From: Halomicrobium zhouii
GTDB lineage: Archaea; Halobacteriota; Halobacteria; Halobacteriales; Haloarculaceae
Direction: 5' to 3'
Assembly: GCF_900114435.1 (NCBI RefSeq)
Contig: NZ_FOZK01000001.1
Span: 1,116,001 to 1,180,000, forward strand
Length of the DNA stretch: 64,000 bases
Shown piece by piece: positions 27,840 through 36,482 of the stretch. The notes under the pieces are model-generated. The model saw nothing but the letters and a program-made list of their open reading frames with translations, was not told the DNA's origin and searched no databases. Numbering within the stretch: the stretch's first letter is position 1; each line of letters starts with the position of its first letter. Both the position numbers and the translations under genes were made by a program.

Positions 27840-28940
27840 TCAGAACCCGAACGCGCGGCGGTACTGGACCGGTCCCTCGACCTCCTCGGTCGCCCCCAGC
27901 TTCTCGGCGGCGTGTAGCGCGAAGTAGGGATCGCGCAGGTGTTCGCGGCCGACGACGGCCAGGTCGGCGCGGCCGTTGGCGACGATTCCCTCGGCCTGTT
28001 CCGGCGTCGTGATGCCGCCGACGGCGCCGACTGCGATGTCGGACTCCGTCTCCTCCCGGACCCGTTCGGCGAGTCGAAGCTGGTAGTTCGGCCCGGCGTA
28101 TTCGGGGAAGGAGTCGGGGACGATGCCGCCGCTGCTCACGTCGATCAGGTCCGCGCCGGCCTCGTGCAGTCGGTCGGCGAGGCGGACGGACTGGTCGACG
28201 GTCCAGGAGTCGCGGTCGTCGAGCCAGTCGGTCGCGGAGATGCGCACGAAGACGGGCTTCTCGTCGGGCCACACATCGCGGACGGCAGCGGTGACCTCGC
28301 GAGTCAGGCGGGCGCGTCCCTCGAAGTCGCCGCCGTAGTCGTCCTCCCGGTGGTTGGTCACGGGCGAGAGGAACTCGTGGAGGAGGTAGCCGTGGGCGGC
28401 GTGCACTTCGGCTACTTCGAAGCCGGCGTCGAGCGAGCGCTCTGCGGCGGCGCGGAACGAGTCGACGACCGATTCGATATCGTTCTGGTCCATCGCTCGC
28501 GTGGTGGGCGATTCGTCCTCGTAGGGCCAGGCGTTCCCGCTCGGCGACAGGACGTCCCAGCCGCCCTCGTCGGGGGCGACCGGTTCGCTGTCCTCCCACG
28601 GCCGGGTCTTCGACGCCTTGCGGCCGGCGTGGGCGAGCTGGATGGCAGGGACACTCCCCTGTTCGCGAACGAACGCCGTCGTCTTCGCCAGCGCGTCGGC
28701 GTGGTCGTCGCTCCAGATACCCAGGTCCTCCGGGGTGATGCGCCCCCGTGGTTCGACTGCCGTCGCCTCGCTCATCACGAGGCCGGCGCCACCGACCGCC
28801 CGCGACCCGAGGTGGGTGTGGTGCCAGTCCGTGGCCAGCCCGTCCCGGTCCTCGCAGGAGTACTGGCACATCGGGGAGACCATCACGCGGTTCGGAATCG
28901 TCGTCTCGCGCAGTTCCAGCGGCGAGAAGAGTGCCGTCAT
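27840..28940 (-). CDS. NADH:flavin oxidoreductase, old yellow enzyme YqjM-like
   Basis: 366 residues. FMN-dependent TIM barrel with the class III signature PMCQYS (Cys near residue 25), the HAAHGYLLHEFLSP active-site strand and the GxxxRPD-like C-terminal phosphate loop (VVGREHLRDP). These enzymes reduce activated C=C bonds with NAD(P)H. The ATG at 28940 is divergent from the ZIP transporter with a short palindrome-bearing promoter region between them, so shared regulation is possible. Confidence 0.93.
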   Translation of the reverse strand: MTALFSPLELRETTIPNRVMVSPMCQYSCEDRDGLATDWHHTHLGSRAVGGAGLVMSEATAVEPRGRITPEDLGIWSDDHADALAKTTAFVREQGSVPAIQLAHAGRKASKTRPWEDSEPVAPDEGGWDVLSPSGNAWPYEDESPTTRAMDQNDIESVVDSFRAAAERSLDAGFEVAEVHAAHGYLLHEFLSPVTNHREDDYGGDFEGRARLTREVTAAVRDVWPDEKPVFVRISATDWLDDRDSWTVDQSVRLADRLHEAGADLIDVSSGGIVPDSFPEYAGPNYQLRLAERVREETESDIAVGAVGGITTPEQAEGIVANGRADLAVVGREHLRDPYFALHAAEKLGATEEVEGPVQYRRAFGF

Positions 28941-29025
28941 CGGTGGCCGTTGGCGGTACCGGGTGAAGTCCCTGACGGCGTGTACGGTATTCGCCGGTGA
29001 CGCCACCGGCCGGGCGACCGACACT

Positions 29026-29055
29026 CTTATTAAAAGCACGAAGTGACTTAATAAG
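29026..29055. promoter_or_regulatory. Palindromic operator over the ZIP transporter promoter
   Basis: CTTATTAA at 29026-29033 and TTAATAAG at 29048-29055 are perfect inverted arms, 22 bp centre to centre (two helical turns). The left arm is also the likely TATA box (about 27 bp before the ATG at 29058) and the right arm ends 2 bp before that ATG. A bound dimer would block initiation, as expected for a metal-responsive repressor of a metal importer (inference). Confidence 0.65.
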
Positions 29056-29057
29056 GA

Positions 29058-29930
29058 ATGGGTAGAATGGAGCGATTCGTTGCGACGGAGTCGTCGACCG
29101 GCGTCTCGGCGCTCGGTGTCGCCGGCACCGTCCTGCTCGTCGCGCTCTCGGCGTTCGCGGTCACCGCCGGGGCCGAGAAGGTCCTCGTCATCGGCTGGGT
29201 CGCCTTCGTTGCCATGGCGCTGGGCGCGTGGCTCGGCGGCCGCGCGAACGAGACCAATCCGCACCGGCTCGTCTGGGGTTACGGACTCGCGAGCGGTGCG
29301 ATGATAACCAGCGCGGCGATGTTTCTCGTCCCCCAGGCCATCGGCATCGGGACGACCGCGGGCGCCCCCCAGCTCGGCGGGATCGGCATCGCCGTCGGCG
29401 TCGTCGTCGGCTACAGTTCGCACACTATCGGCCACCGGCTCACCCACGTCGACGTCTCCTTCGACGTTTCGACGGCGGAAATCGCCGCCCACGCCCTCTC
29501 GGCGGGGCTCATCATCGGGCTGGTGTACGGCTCGATGCCGACGCTCGGCCTGTTGCTCGGCCTCGCTATCGTCTCGCACAAGGGCCCCGCGGGCTACGCT
29601 GCCGCCCGCAGACTCTCCCGGCGTGGCAAGTCGACGACGGCGCTGCTGTTGCCTGCCGCCGGCGTCGGCATCACGGCGATTCCGACGGCCGTCCTCCCCA
29701 TCCCCGGGGCACCGGCCATCAACGCCGTCGTCTTCGGCTTCGCCGCCGGCATCTTCCTCCACGTCGCGATGGACTTCCTCCCCAACTGCGAGGCCGGCAG
29801 CGAAATCGACGAGGTCTGCTCGCTCCACGAGCACTCCCACGACCTCCTCGACGAGTTGCGGACCCACGCCGTGGGTTCGACCGCGCTGGGCGCTCTCGTC
29901 GTCGTCGGGGCGTGGCTCCTGCTGTACTGA
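29058..29930 (+). CDS. ZIP family metal transporter
   Basis: 290 residues (ATG 29058; an in-frame ATG at 29067 is equally possible) with about eight transmembrane segments. The metal-path motif in TM4-TM5 is recognisable: AAHALSAGLIIG and VSHKGPAG, with FLHVAMDFLPN later. ZIP proteins import Zn, Mn or Fe down to the cytosol. A His-rich segment SLHEHSHD before the last helix may bind metal. The start codon abuts the palindromic operator. Divergent from the old yellow enzyme gene. Confidence 0.88.
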   Translation: MGRMERFVATESSTGVSALGVAGTVLLVALSAFAVTAGAEKVLVIGWVAFVAMALGAWLGGRANETNPHRLVWGYGLASGAMITSAAMFLVPQAIGIGTTAGAPQLGGIGIAVGVVVGYSSHTIGHRLTHVDVSFDVSTAEIAAHALSAGLIIGLVYGSMPTLGLLLGLAIVSHKGPAGYAAARRLSRRGKSTTALLLPAAGVGITAIPTAVLPIPGAPAINAVVFGFAAGIFLHVAMDFLPNCEAGSEIDEVCSLHEHSHDLLDELRTHAVGSTALGALVVVGAWLLLY

Positions 29931-29982
29931 TCCCGGCCGGACGGGGAGACGACACCGCCTGTTACCTGCCCGGTCCGCTCGT

Positions 29983-30822
29983 TCACCCGTCGAGTTCCAC
30001 CTCGAGTGTGTCGCCCCCGTCGCCGTCGTCGAGGTGGTAGGTGACACTCGCCGTCCCGTCGCCGTCCTCGCTCACCGTGTACGCCATCCAGTCGTCGGCG
30101 ACCGTCAGCGTCTCCGTCTCGCCGGCCCCGACCATCGCACTGACACGCGCGACCGGCGTGTAGGCGACCATCGGCCCGACCCGATTGAGCGCGCCGAGGT
30201 AGCGCCCCTCGTGGTCGCTCTCGTTCGTCACCGTGACCTCGACCGTCCTCTCCGTCGCGCCGGCGGACGCGTCCCGCAGGGACAGCGACGCGTTCAGCGT
30301 CGGTCGCGGCGCCGAGAGCTGTCCCACCAGGGACTCGTCGGCGTCCCACCCGCCGCCGGGCCACTCGAGCCGCGGCGCGTCGGCCGCCGGGTCGTCGGGC
30401 AACTCGAACAGGAGCAAGCCCCGGCCGTCTCCTCCGTCGTACCACTGGTCGTCGCCCCAGTCCGTCCGGTAGAACTCCTCGAGGACCGTCGGCCGCACCT
30501 CGCTGTCCCCGTCGGTCCACGCGAAATCGTCCCGGTCGAGGGTTCCACCCTCGACGGCGATGTCCGCCACGACGTACCGGGTGTCCGTCTTCATCACCCC
30601 GATGGAATCGGGCGAACTGGGGACGACGTACCCCCACTGGTGGACGACCGACGACACCGTCACCGAGGCTTTGGTCTCCGTCTCAGTCGGGGTGTCGGTC
30701 GGCGTGTCGTCGCGGGGCGACTGCTCCGTCGGGAGGTCGCCCGTCTCGTTCAGGGAATCGATGCAGCCGGCGAGCGCCGCGAGCGAACCGCCGACGCTCG
30801 CGAGGAGGGCGCGTCGTCGCAT
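29983..30822 (-). CDS. Twin-arginine exported lipoprotein, beta-sandwich
   Basis: 279 residues. The N-terminus MRRRALLASVGGSLAALAGC is a Tat signal with a lipobox ending at Cys20, so the mature protein is a lipid-anchored exported protein. A short Thr/Asp-rich spacer (about 30-55) leads to a beta-rich domain to the end, resembling DUF4352-type or NEAT-like sandwiches only loosely. No catalytic motif is seen. Flanked by ZIP (convergent) and TFS (same strand). Confidence 0.82.
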   Translation of the reverse strand: MRRRALLASVGGSLAALAGCIDSLNETGDLPTEQSPRDDTPTDTPTETETKASVTVSSVVHQWGYVVPSSPDSIGVMKTDTRYVVADIAVEGGTLDRDDFAWTDGDSEVRPTVLEEFYRTDWGDDQWYDGGDGRGLLLFELPDDPAADAPRLEWPGGGWDADESLVGQLSAPRPTLNASLSLRDASAGATERTVEVTVTNESDHEGRYLGALNRVGPMVAYTPVARVSAMVGAGETETLTVADDWMAYTVSEDGDGTASVTYHLDDGDGGDTLEVELDG

Positions 30823-30874
30823 ACGCTCATCTGTCCGGCGTTTGGGTAAATGTCTTCAGGTCGCTGAAAATCTC

Positions 30875-31198
30875 TCAGTTGTATCCGCGCCACCGATGAC
30901 CGCACTCCTTGCACTTGAAGAACCGCGTCGGCGGTTCGTCGGCCGAACCCGTCTGTTTGATCTCGTACCACGCCTCGCCGTGGCCGCAGTCGTCGCAGGT
31001 GACGTCCTTGGCGGTCGGCTTTCCCTCGAAGTTGGCGCCCTCCTCCGTCTCGATGAGTTCGTCGCCGGACTGGGCCTCGGTGCTGACGAACGCGTCGGCC
31101 TTCTCCTGGTCCTTGGCGACCTCCGCGCCGCAGGACTTGCAGACCATCACGTCGCCGTCGGCGTGCATCATCGATCCGCAGTCGTCGCAGAACTGCAT
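30875..31198 (-). CDS. tfs: Transcription factor S (TFS, archaeal TFIIS-like)
   Basis: 107 residues: an N-terminal zinc ribbon (Cys4, Cys7, Cys20, Cys23) and a C-terminal TFIIS ribbon (CDDC...CKEC, ending HRWRGYN). The acidic hairpin GSADEPP carries the Asp-Glu pair that enters the RNA polymerase channel and stimulates RNA cleavage in backtracked complexes. The archaeal protein is equally similar to Pol subunit RPB9/RPA12, but the DE pair favours TFS. Its promoter side faces the dispersed element copy A. Confidence 0.96.
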   Translation of the reverse strand: MQFCDDCGSMMHADGDVMVCKSCGAEVAKDQEKADAFVSTEAQSGDELIETEEGANFEGKPTAKDVTCDDCGHGEAWYEIKQTGSADEPPTRFFKCKECGHRWRGYN

Positions 31199-31351
31199 TG
31201 TTGATCCCCCTTTGTGCGCCCCCGCTTTTATACTCTCTTCTCGTCCCGCTCGCTTCTTTTGCGAGACGCTCTGGGTGATTCTTCCGGTGTCTGGGGGCTA
31301 TGGGTTGAACAGTTAGTCCATCTGATCGTCACTGAAAGAAACGACACCGCC

Positions 31352-31808
31352 AACAACACTTAGAAAGCCCTCGGCGCGCTCCGGTCCCGCGGACCGACTG
31401 CGCTCCTCGCTCCGCTCCGGTGCTTGTCGGCCCGGGGTTCCCGGACCCCGCCTCGCCCTTTCATTCCACCAGGTACGGCACCGCAGCCCTGCCTTTCCCC
31501 TGGTCGCGAGAGCCTCGCTCCCGGCCGGGCGGTTGCGGAAGGAAGCGTGACCCGCCGCGGACGCGGCGGGTTCGGGGAGGGGTGGCGGTCCAATCGCGAG
31601 CGCCTCTGTGCGCGAGCTACGCGGTTCCTGGAGGACTGAAAGGGCGAGGGGCGGTCGCCGACGTCCGACGACGTAAGCACCGTGGTTCGAGAGAGCGAAG
31701 CTCTCTCGTCATCACGAAAGAGCGCGTACGCGCTCTTTCGAACGACAACGAAGTGAGGAGCGCAGCGAGTCGCACGAGGCGAGCGTGCCGAGGGCTTTCG
31801 AGGTGTTT
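31352..31808. repeat. Dispersed structured element, copy A (457 bp)
   Basis: Ends are inverted: AACAACACTTAGAAAGCCC with CTCGGCGCGCTC on the left, and GAGCGTGCCGAGGGC with TTTCGAGGTGTT on the right. Inside are long-stem arms at 31451-31473 and 31627-31649 (21 of 23 positions pair) and a central hairpin at 31551-31570 (CCCGCCGCG / CGCGGCGGG, 2-nt loop). There is no conserved coding frame. The 720-bp gap between tfs and the next gene is mostly this element. The right part also carries two extra perfect hairpins around 31686-31740. Confidence 0.85.
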
Positions 31809-31918
31809 GAATTCATGCTCACTGCTGAAACACCAAAATCCACCGATCGCTCAGTCTTTCACCTGAATTGATCGACGCCAACCCGGACCAGATCGAGAAC
31901 CTCAGCCACTCCGTTCGA

Positions 31919-32566
31919 TCATCCACTCCGTTCGAGTTCCTCGCGCTCGGCGACGACCGGGCAGTCCAGCAGGCGGACGGTCTCCATGTCGAGGAACTCG
32001 ATAATCTCGGCGGTGTGGTGGTTACAGGAGACGTTCGGCGGCGGGGAGAAGTGCTCGCAGCCCTCGCAAAAGCGGTGTTTCGAGACGTCGCTGTAGCGCC
32101 CCTCGTCGGGTACCCCTGGCTCGGCGTCGTCGCCGTCGCTGGCTTCGTCCTCGTCCTCGCCGGTGATCGACTCCCAGACCTGGTCCGGGTCGACGGCGCC
32201 CGCGTCGACGCGCTCGAACACGTTGCCGGCACCCTCGAACGCGCTCTCAGAGGGGGTCTCGACGTTCGCGAAGGGGTCGCTGGACTCATCGAAGGTGTCC
32301 ACCGTGTCCTCGAAGGCGTCCACCGTGTCCTCGAACGAGTCGTCGCCCGCCGTGGAACCGTCCTTGCCCGTCGCTTCGCCGCGGCGGTCTTCGCCCGGTG
32401 GCACCCAGGGTTCGTCGACGGGAGCGTCCGGAGTTCCGTCGTCCGCGGGGACGTCGTCGTCGAGTCGCTCGAAGGGGTCGCCGTCACGGTCGGCGGCGTA
32501 CCCCAGTCGGTCGAACGGGTCACCGGCATCGGCAGAATCCTCCCCCTCGGACGGGTCGTCGGTCAT
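31919..32566 (-). CDS. Acidic protein with C-terminal Cys/His cluster, coupled to coiled-coil gene
   Basis: 215 residues. The ATG overlaps the stop of the upstream gene (ATGA), so translation is coupled. Residues 1-140 are acidic, with DPFxRL repeats and a duplicated FEDTVD segment, probably disordered. The C-terminal about 60 residues hold HRFCEGCEHFSPPPNVSCNHH, a likely zinc site, and end in a short helix. Third gene of a KaiC-like / coiled-coil / acidic set. Function not recognised. Confidence 0.8.
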   Translation of the reverse strand: MTDDPSEGEDSADAGDPFDRLGYAADRDGDPFERLDDDVPADDGTPDAPVDEPWVPPGEDRRGEATGKDGSTAGDDSFEDTVDAFEDTVDTFDESSDPFANVETPSESAFEGAGNVFERVDAGAVDPDQVWESITGEDEDEASDGDDAEPGVPDEGRYSDVSKHRFCEGCEHFSPPPNVSCNHHTAEIIEFLDMETVRLLDCPVVAEREELERSG

Positions 32567-33459
32567 CCGTCGTGGCCCTCGCCGGCTTCGAGCTGTGCGG
32601 CCGGGACCAGTCGGGCCTTCTTGCGCAGGATGCCACCGGCCGGGCGGACGTCCGAGACGGTCGCCTGGCAGTGGGGGCACTCCGGCTCGTTGAGCAGGGC
32701 GACGTGGACGGCCTCGCCGCAGCGCTCGCAGGTCGCCGTCGAGACGCCCTCCTGTGCCGCAGCGCGTCGGATGCGGTCGACGGCCTTCTCGTGGGCGTCG
32801 CGGCCGGCGGTCTCCTCTTTCAGGTCGCTGACGACCCAGGCGACGCGGTTGAGCTTCTCCGCCGCGTCGTCGACGCGTTCGGTCAGCTCCGCGGCGACGT
32901 CCGCTTGTTCGTCCAGTCCGTCCTCGACGTCGTCGAGGCGGCCGGCGACGTCGTCGCGGAGCCTCGCGAGGTCGGTCGCGAGTTCGTTCACCCGGGCGTC
33001 GAGGGCGTCGACGGCCGCGAGTTCGTCGTGGGTGTGGGCCTTCGGCGCCTTCGCGTCGGTCTCCTGTTTGACCTGGACGACGCGCTCGCGCACGTCGTCG
33101 ATCTTCGCCTGGAACTCCGCGTCCAGGTCGTCGAGTCGGTCGTCGAGTCGGTCGTCGAGTGCGGCCTCGACGCGGGATTCGACCACGTCGTCGAGCCGGG
33201 ACTCGACCTGCTCCTCGACGGCCTCGGCGACGGCGCTCTCCACGTCGACGAAGTCGTCTGCGTCCAGCTCCAGCAGCTCCGTCGCGTCGAGCTCGCCGTC
33301 GAGCGTCGCGGCGGCGTGGTAGGACGAAAGGATCTGGGCCACGAGCTGGTCGCGGTCCAGCCCGAGCGTCGCGGCCTGCTCGTCGAGCCAGTCGTCGAGC
33401 TCCTCGGGGACGTCGATGCCGACGACTGGGTCCTCTCGCGACTCGCTCGCCATTACCAT
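32563..33459 (-). CDS. Coiled-coil protein with C-terminal zinc ribbon
   Basis: 298 residues. The N-terminus resembles a short ribbon-helix-helix or lid segment (VPEELDDWLDEQAATLGL). Residues about 60-225 are a long coiled coil with heptads. The C-terminus has CERC and CPHC (about 245-270), a zinc ribbon. There is no membrane segment. It lies 139 bp after the KaiC-like gene and is coupled to the next gene by a 4-bp overlap. It could be a structural partner of the RecA-like ATPase (inference). Confidence 0.82.
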   Translation of the reverse strand: MVMASESREDPVVGIDVPEELDDWLDEQAATLGLDRDQLVAQILSSYHAAATLDGELDATELLELDADDFVDVESAVAEAVEEQVESRLDDVVESRVEAALDDRLDDRLDDLDAEFQAKIDDVRERVVQVKQETDAKAPKAHTHDELAAVDALDARVNELATDLARLRDDVAGRLDDVEDGLDEQADVAAELTERVDDAAEKLNRVAWVVSDLKEETAGRDAHEKAVDRIRRAAAQEGVSTATCERCGEAVHVALLNEPECPHCQATVSDVRPAGGILRKKARLVPAAQLEAGEGHDG

Positions 33460-33536
33460 CTCGATTCGGTAGCTACTAGTTAAGGGTTTGCGGCCGATTT
33501 CAACTCACGATATCCCCGTCGTCCGATCTGCTCTCC

Positions 33537-33616
33537 CGTCACCTGATCTTCCGCCTCGTCACCTGACCGACTTCCTCGTCACCTGACCGACTTCCCCGTC
33601 ACCTGATCTTCCGGAC
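33537..33616. repeat. Four 20-bp tandem repeats over the 3' end of the KaiC-like gene
   Basis: Four units starting CGTCACCTGA at 33537, 33557, 33577 and 33597, each exactly 20 bp apart. Units 2 and 3 differ at one position. Unit 4 contains the real stop codon (33599-33601), and every unit keeps a TGA at the same place, so slippage here cannot extend the protein far. Confidence 0.9.
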
Positions 33617-34435
33617 GTCGCTGATGTCGAAGCCGGCGTCGCCGATGTCGGTCTCGAACCTGACGATGTCCTCGTCCTCGATCTGGGAGAGCACCCCGCG
33701 GAACTGCTTGACGACGAGAGTCCGCGCCCGCGTCGACCCACCGGACTCCCACTCGAAGTGCATCGTCCCGTCGACGGCCTCGGATAGCTGGCCGAACTCC
33801 GTGGGCGTCAGCGTCTCGTGGTTGAGGTGGAGGAGGATGAGCCCGTCCCACTCGTGGGCGGCCTTCTGGAGGCCCTTGACGAGGAAGTTGATGTCCGCCC
33901 AGTCGACTTCCTCGGTGCGGGTGGCGATGAGGTCCGACAGCGAGTCGATGACGACGAGGTTGCCCGGCGCGACGTCGCTGAGTGTGGACCCGAGCGCACC
34001 GAGCAGGTCCTCCCGGTCGCTCCGCTGGCGGAGGTCGGTTATCGTCCGAGTCTTCTCGGCGTACCACTCACGCGGGACGGGGCTGACGTGGAAGTACCGC
34101 TCGGACATGTCGTGAAACTCGACGAGGTCGAGGCCGCGGTCGACGACGTCGTCGTCCATCGCGAGTCGCATCTCTTCGGCGAGTTCGGCCTCGCTGTCGG
34201 TGAAGGAGATGTAGTGGACCGCATCGGCCTGGGTCGCCTCTGCGCCCGGTTCGCCGTAGTAGAGGTCGTACAGGTCGTCGCCGACGGTGCCGAGTCCGTT
34301 GAGCAGCGCGCTCGTGTGGACGAACTCCCGGGACCCGGCGCCCGCCTCGCCGGCGAGCAAGACGACGCTCCCCGTCGGTGCCCCGCCGTTGACGATGGTG
34401 TCGAGCTGGCGGACGCCGAAGGGGATCCGTTCCAT
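33599..34435 (-). CDS. KaiC-like RecA-superfamily ATPase
   Basis: 278 residues, a single KaiC-like domain. The Walker A position reads GEAGAGSREF rather than GxxxxGK(T/S), so the catalytic Lys is missing and ATP hydrolysis is doubtful. Walker B-like LVVIDSLSDL is present. Similar degenerate KaiC-type proteins in haloarchaea are called HTR-like. It heads a minus-strand series with a coiled-coil zinc-ribbon gene and an acidic gene. Divergent neighbours suggest a promoter near 34440-34500. The gene's stop lies in the last 20-bp repeat unit. Confidence 0.85.
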   Translation of the reverse strand: MERIPFGVRQLDTIVNGGAPTGSVVLLAGEAGAGSREFVHTSALLNGLGTVGDDLYDLYYGEPGAEATQADAVHYISFTDSEAELAEEMRLAMDDDVVDRGLDLVEFHDMSERYFHVSPVPREWYAEKTRTITDLRQRSDREDLLGALGSTLSDVAPGNLVVIDSLSDLIATRTEEVDWADINFLVKGLQKAAHEWDGLILLHLNHETLTPTEFGQLSEAVDGTMHFEWESGGSTRARTLVVKQFRGVLSQIEDEDIVRFETDIGDAGFDISDVRKIR

Positions 34436-34500
34436 GGTCTCCGATGACCGCTCGCTCCGCTTAACGATTCGCCCGCAGCAATCGTCTGTGATAACAGCGA

Positions 34501-35481
34501 CTACCCCAGCGTGGGGCCGTCCCGCACCGTCGCGCCGTCGTTGCGTGGCGTCGCAGTGAGCACGTCACCGTCGACGCCCAGGTCCGAGAGCGCCATCTCC
34601 GCGGCGGTCTCGGCGGCGTCGACGTCGCCCCTGGTCGTCAGGCCCCAGACCGCCGGTCCCCAGGAGGACTGACCAGCGCCGGCGACGGCGGGGCTCTGGG
34701 TCAGCCGTTCGACGATCCGGCCCGCCGGCGGTCGGTAGACGCCGCCCTGTTCGTCCGCGTACCAGGCGCCGTTGAGTCGACCGAGGCGGGCCGCCGCCCG
34801 ACCGAACCGACGGTGGTCCCCCTCCGCGGCGGCGGGCAGGAGTTCTCGCGTGAGTACCGCCGCGACGTCGTCTGCGATGCCCGGGTCCGCGCGTTCGACG
34901 GACTGGCGCATCCGGCGGTCCTCGTCGGCCCCGCTCGCGCCCGACGCGGCGTCCGGGACGACCAGGACGAACCGCCAGTCGCCGGGGACGTCGTGGCGGG
35001 CGACGACCGGTGGGACGGTCCAGGCACCGTTCTCCGGTGGCCGGGAGGTAAATCGCTCGGTCGGGTGACCGCCGTCAACGACGAAACCGCCGGACTCGAA
35101 GGTGGCGACGCCGACGCCGCTGCGCCCGCCACGGCCCAGGTCCGGTGCCAGCTCGCGCGGGTCGACGTCGACGTCGTACGCCCGCGCGACGGCCACGAGG
35201 GACGCGAGCGCCAGTTGCGTTCCGCTGCCGAAGCCGACGTGGCGGGGGAACCGCTGTGGGACCGTGACCTCGGCCCCCTCCACGTCCAGCGTCGCGACGA
35301 CGCGCCGGACGTACGACTCCGCGGCCGGGTCGTCACAGCGGACCTCGTCGGCGGGCCGGGCGCTCACCGCCAGTTCGGGACCGTCCAGTGCGACCCCGAC
35401 CCCGCCGTAGAGGCGCTCGTTAGCGAGCGCGAGGTTCTGGAACCCGAAGTGCAACCGCGCCGCCGTCGTGACCGTGACCAT
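34501..35481 (-). CDS. Beta-RFAP synthase family protein (GHMP kinase fold)
   Basis: 326 residues from ATG 35481; the frame extends to 35520 but that part is poor. The start ARLHFGFQNLALANERLYGGVG and the GHMP glycine motif HVGFGSGTQLALA match beta-ribofuranosylaminobenzene 5'-phosphate synthase, which joins p-aminobenzoate (or 4-hydroxybenzoate) to PRPP in the first committed step of methanopterin synthesis. Haloarchaea use folates, so the product here is uncertain. The nearest upstream gene is divergent. Confidence 0.8.
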   Translation of the reverse strand: MVTVTTAARLHFGFQNLALANERLYGGVGVALDGPELAVSARPADEVRCDDPAAESYVRRVVATLDVEGAEVTVPQRFPRHVGFGSGTQLALASLVAVARAYDVDVDPRELAPDLGRGGRSGVGVATFESGGFVVDGGHPTERFTSRPPENGAWTVPPVVARHDVPGDWRFVLVVPDAASGASGADEDRRMRQSVERADPGIADDVAAVLTRELLPAAAEGDHRRFGRAAARLGRLNGAWYADEQGGVYRPPAGRIVERLTQSPAVAGAGQSSWGPAVWGLTTRGDVDAAETAAEMALSDLGVDGDVLTATPRNDGATVRDGPTLG

Positions 35482-35597
35482 GACCCGGGTTCGGACGGGG
35501 ATGAAATGAAGGTAGGGCACTCGCCGGCGGCGACCACCGCCCGTGCCGATTCGTCCGGCACCGTCATTTTAAGCCGCTCTGTCCCGGCTAGTGGACT

Positions 35598-36482
35598 GTG
35601 GCCAGAGAAACCGTCAGGAACGTCGCGCTCGCGGTCTGCGGCGTGCTCGCGGTGACGCTCACCGCGGCGACGTTGCCGACGGCGTTCCAGCCCGAGCGGT
35701 CCGGTTCGGGCGGGTCGGGCAGTGTCGGCACGGGCGAGGGGGCCGGGCAGCCGTCGTCACCGTTTTCCGTCGGCTCGACCGAGACCGTCGAGATCACGTT
35801 CCTGACCGAGATCGCGACGCTGTTCGTCACCGTCGTCGTTCTCGTCGCGCTCTGGTACCTCTTCGTCAACCGGCGACGGGCGTTCCGAATCGCGGTCGGG
35901 CTGCTCGCGCTCGGTGCCGTCGGGGGCCTGCTGGCCCAGTTCTTCCGGGCGAACCCGGAGCGCGTCCCGTCTCCGTCCGTGGCGCCGCTGGTCGACAACG
36001 CCACCGCTGGGGGCGCCGCCGGCGAGTCGGTGGCCGACCCGTCGCTCCTGTCGCTCGTTGTCGTGGCCGCCCTGACGCTGGTCTGTCTCGCCGCGGTGGT
36101 CACGGTCAGGCAGCGGTCTACCGGAACGGCGACGGCTCCGTCCGACGACGACGACCAGTCGACGGCGGCCGCCGCAGTGGGCCGGGCCGCTGGCCGGGCG
36201 GCCGAGCGCATCGAGACCGGCGACGACCTCGACAACGAGGTGTACCGGGCCTGGCGCGAGATGACGTCGCCCCTCGACGTCTCCCGCCCGGAGACGACTA
36301 CGGCGGGCGAGTTCGAGGCGGCGGCCGTCGACGCCGGAATGGACCCCGGCGACGTCCGCGAACTGACCGACCTCTTCGAGGGAGTCCGGTACGGGGGCCG
36401 CGACCCCGAACCGGCGGACGAGGAGCGGGCGGTGGCGCTGCTCCGTCGCATCGAGGACCAGTACGCGGAGGTCGAGCCGTGA
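35598..36482 (+). CDS. DUF4129-type membrane protein
   Basis: 294 residues from GTG 35598. A TATA-like CATTTTAAG lies about 30 bp upstream. A signal-like N-terminal helix is followed by transmembrane segments near residues 68-90, 95-115 and 150-170. The cytosolic C-terminal half carries the DUF4129 motif VYRAWREMTSPL (about 215-290). DUF4129 genes typically accompany DUF58 and transglutaminase or MoxR genes. The stop overlaps the next start (GTGA), so the three-gene operon is translationally coupled. Confidence 0.85.
   Translation: MARETVRNVALAVCGVLAVTLTAATLPTAFQPERSGSGGSGSVGTGEGAGQPSSPFSVGSTETVEITFLTEIATLFVTVVVLVALWYLFVNRRRAFRIAVGLLALGAVGGLLAQFFRANPERVPSPSVAPLVDNATAGGAAGESVADPSLLSLVVVAALTLVCLAAVVTVRQRSTGTATAPSDDDDQSTAAAAVGRAAGRAAERIETGDDLDNEVYRAWREMTSPLDVSRPETTTAGEFEAAAVDAGMDPGDVRELTDLFEGVRYGGRDPEPADEERAVALLRRIEDQYAEVEP

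Noticed and set aside
31352-31808. Short open frames within the dispersed element (also in copies B and C)
   Set aside because: Frames are not shared between copies, stop codons and length changes that are not multiples of three occur, and the end units change frame in the remnant.
33537-33741. Alternative reading frames ending in the 20-bp repeats
   Set aside because: They arise only because the tandem unit is not a multiple of three; the KaiC-like frame is the one with a recognisable fold.
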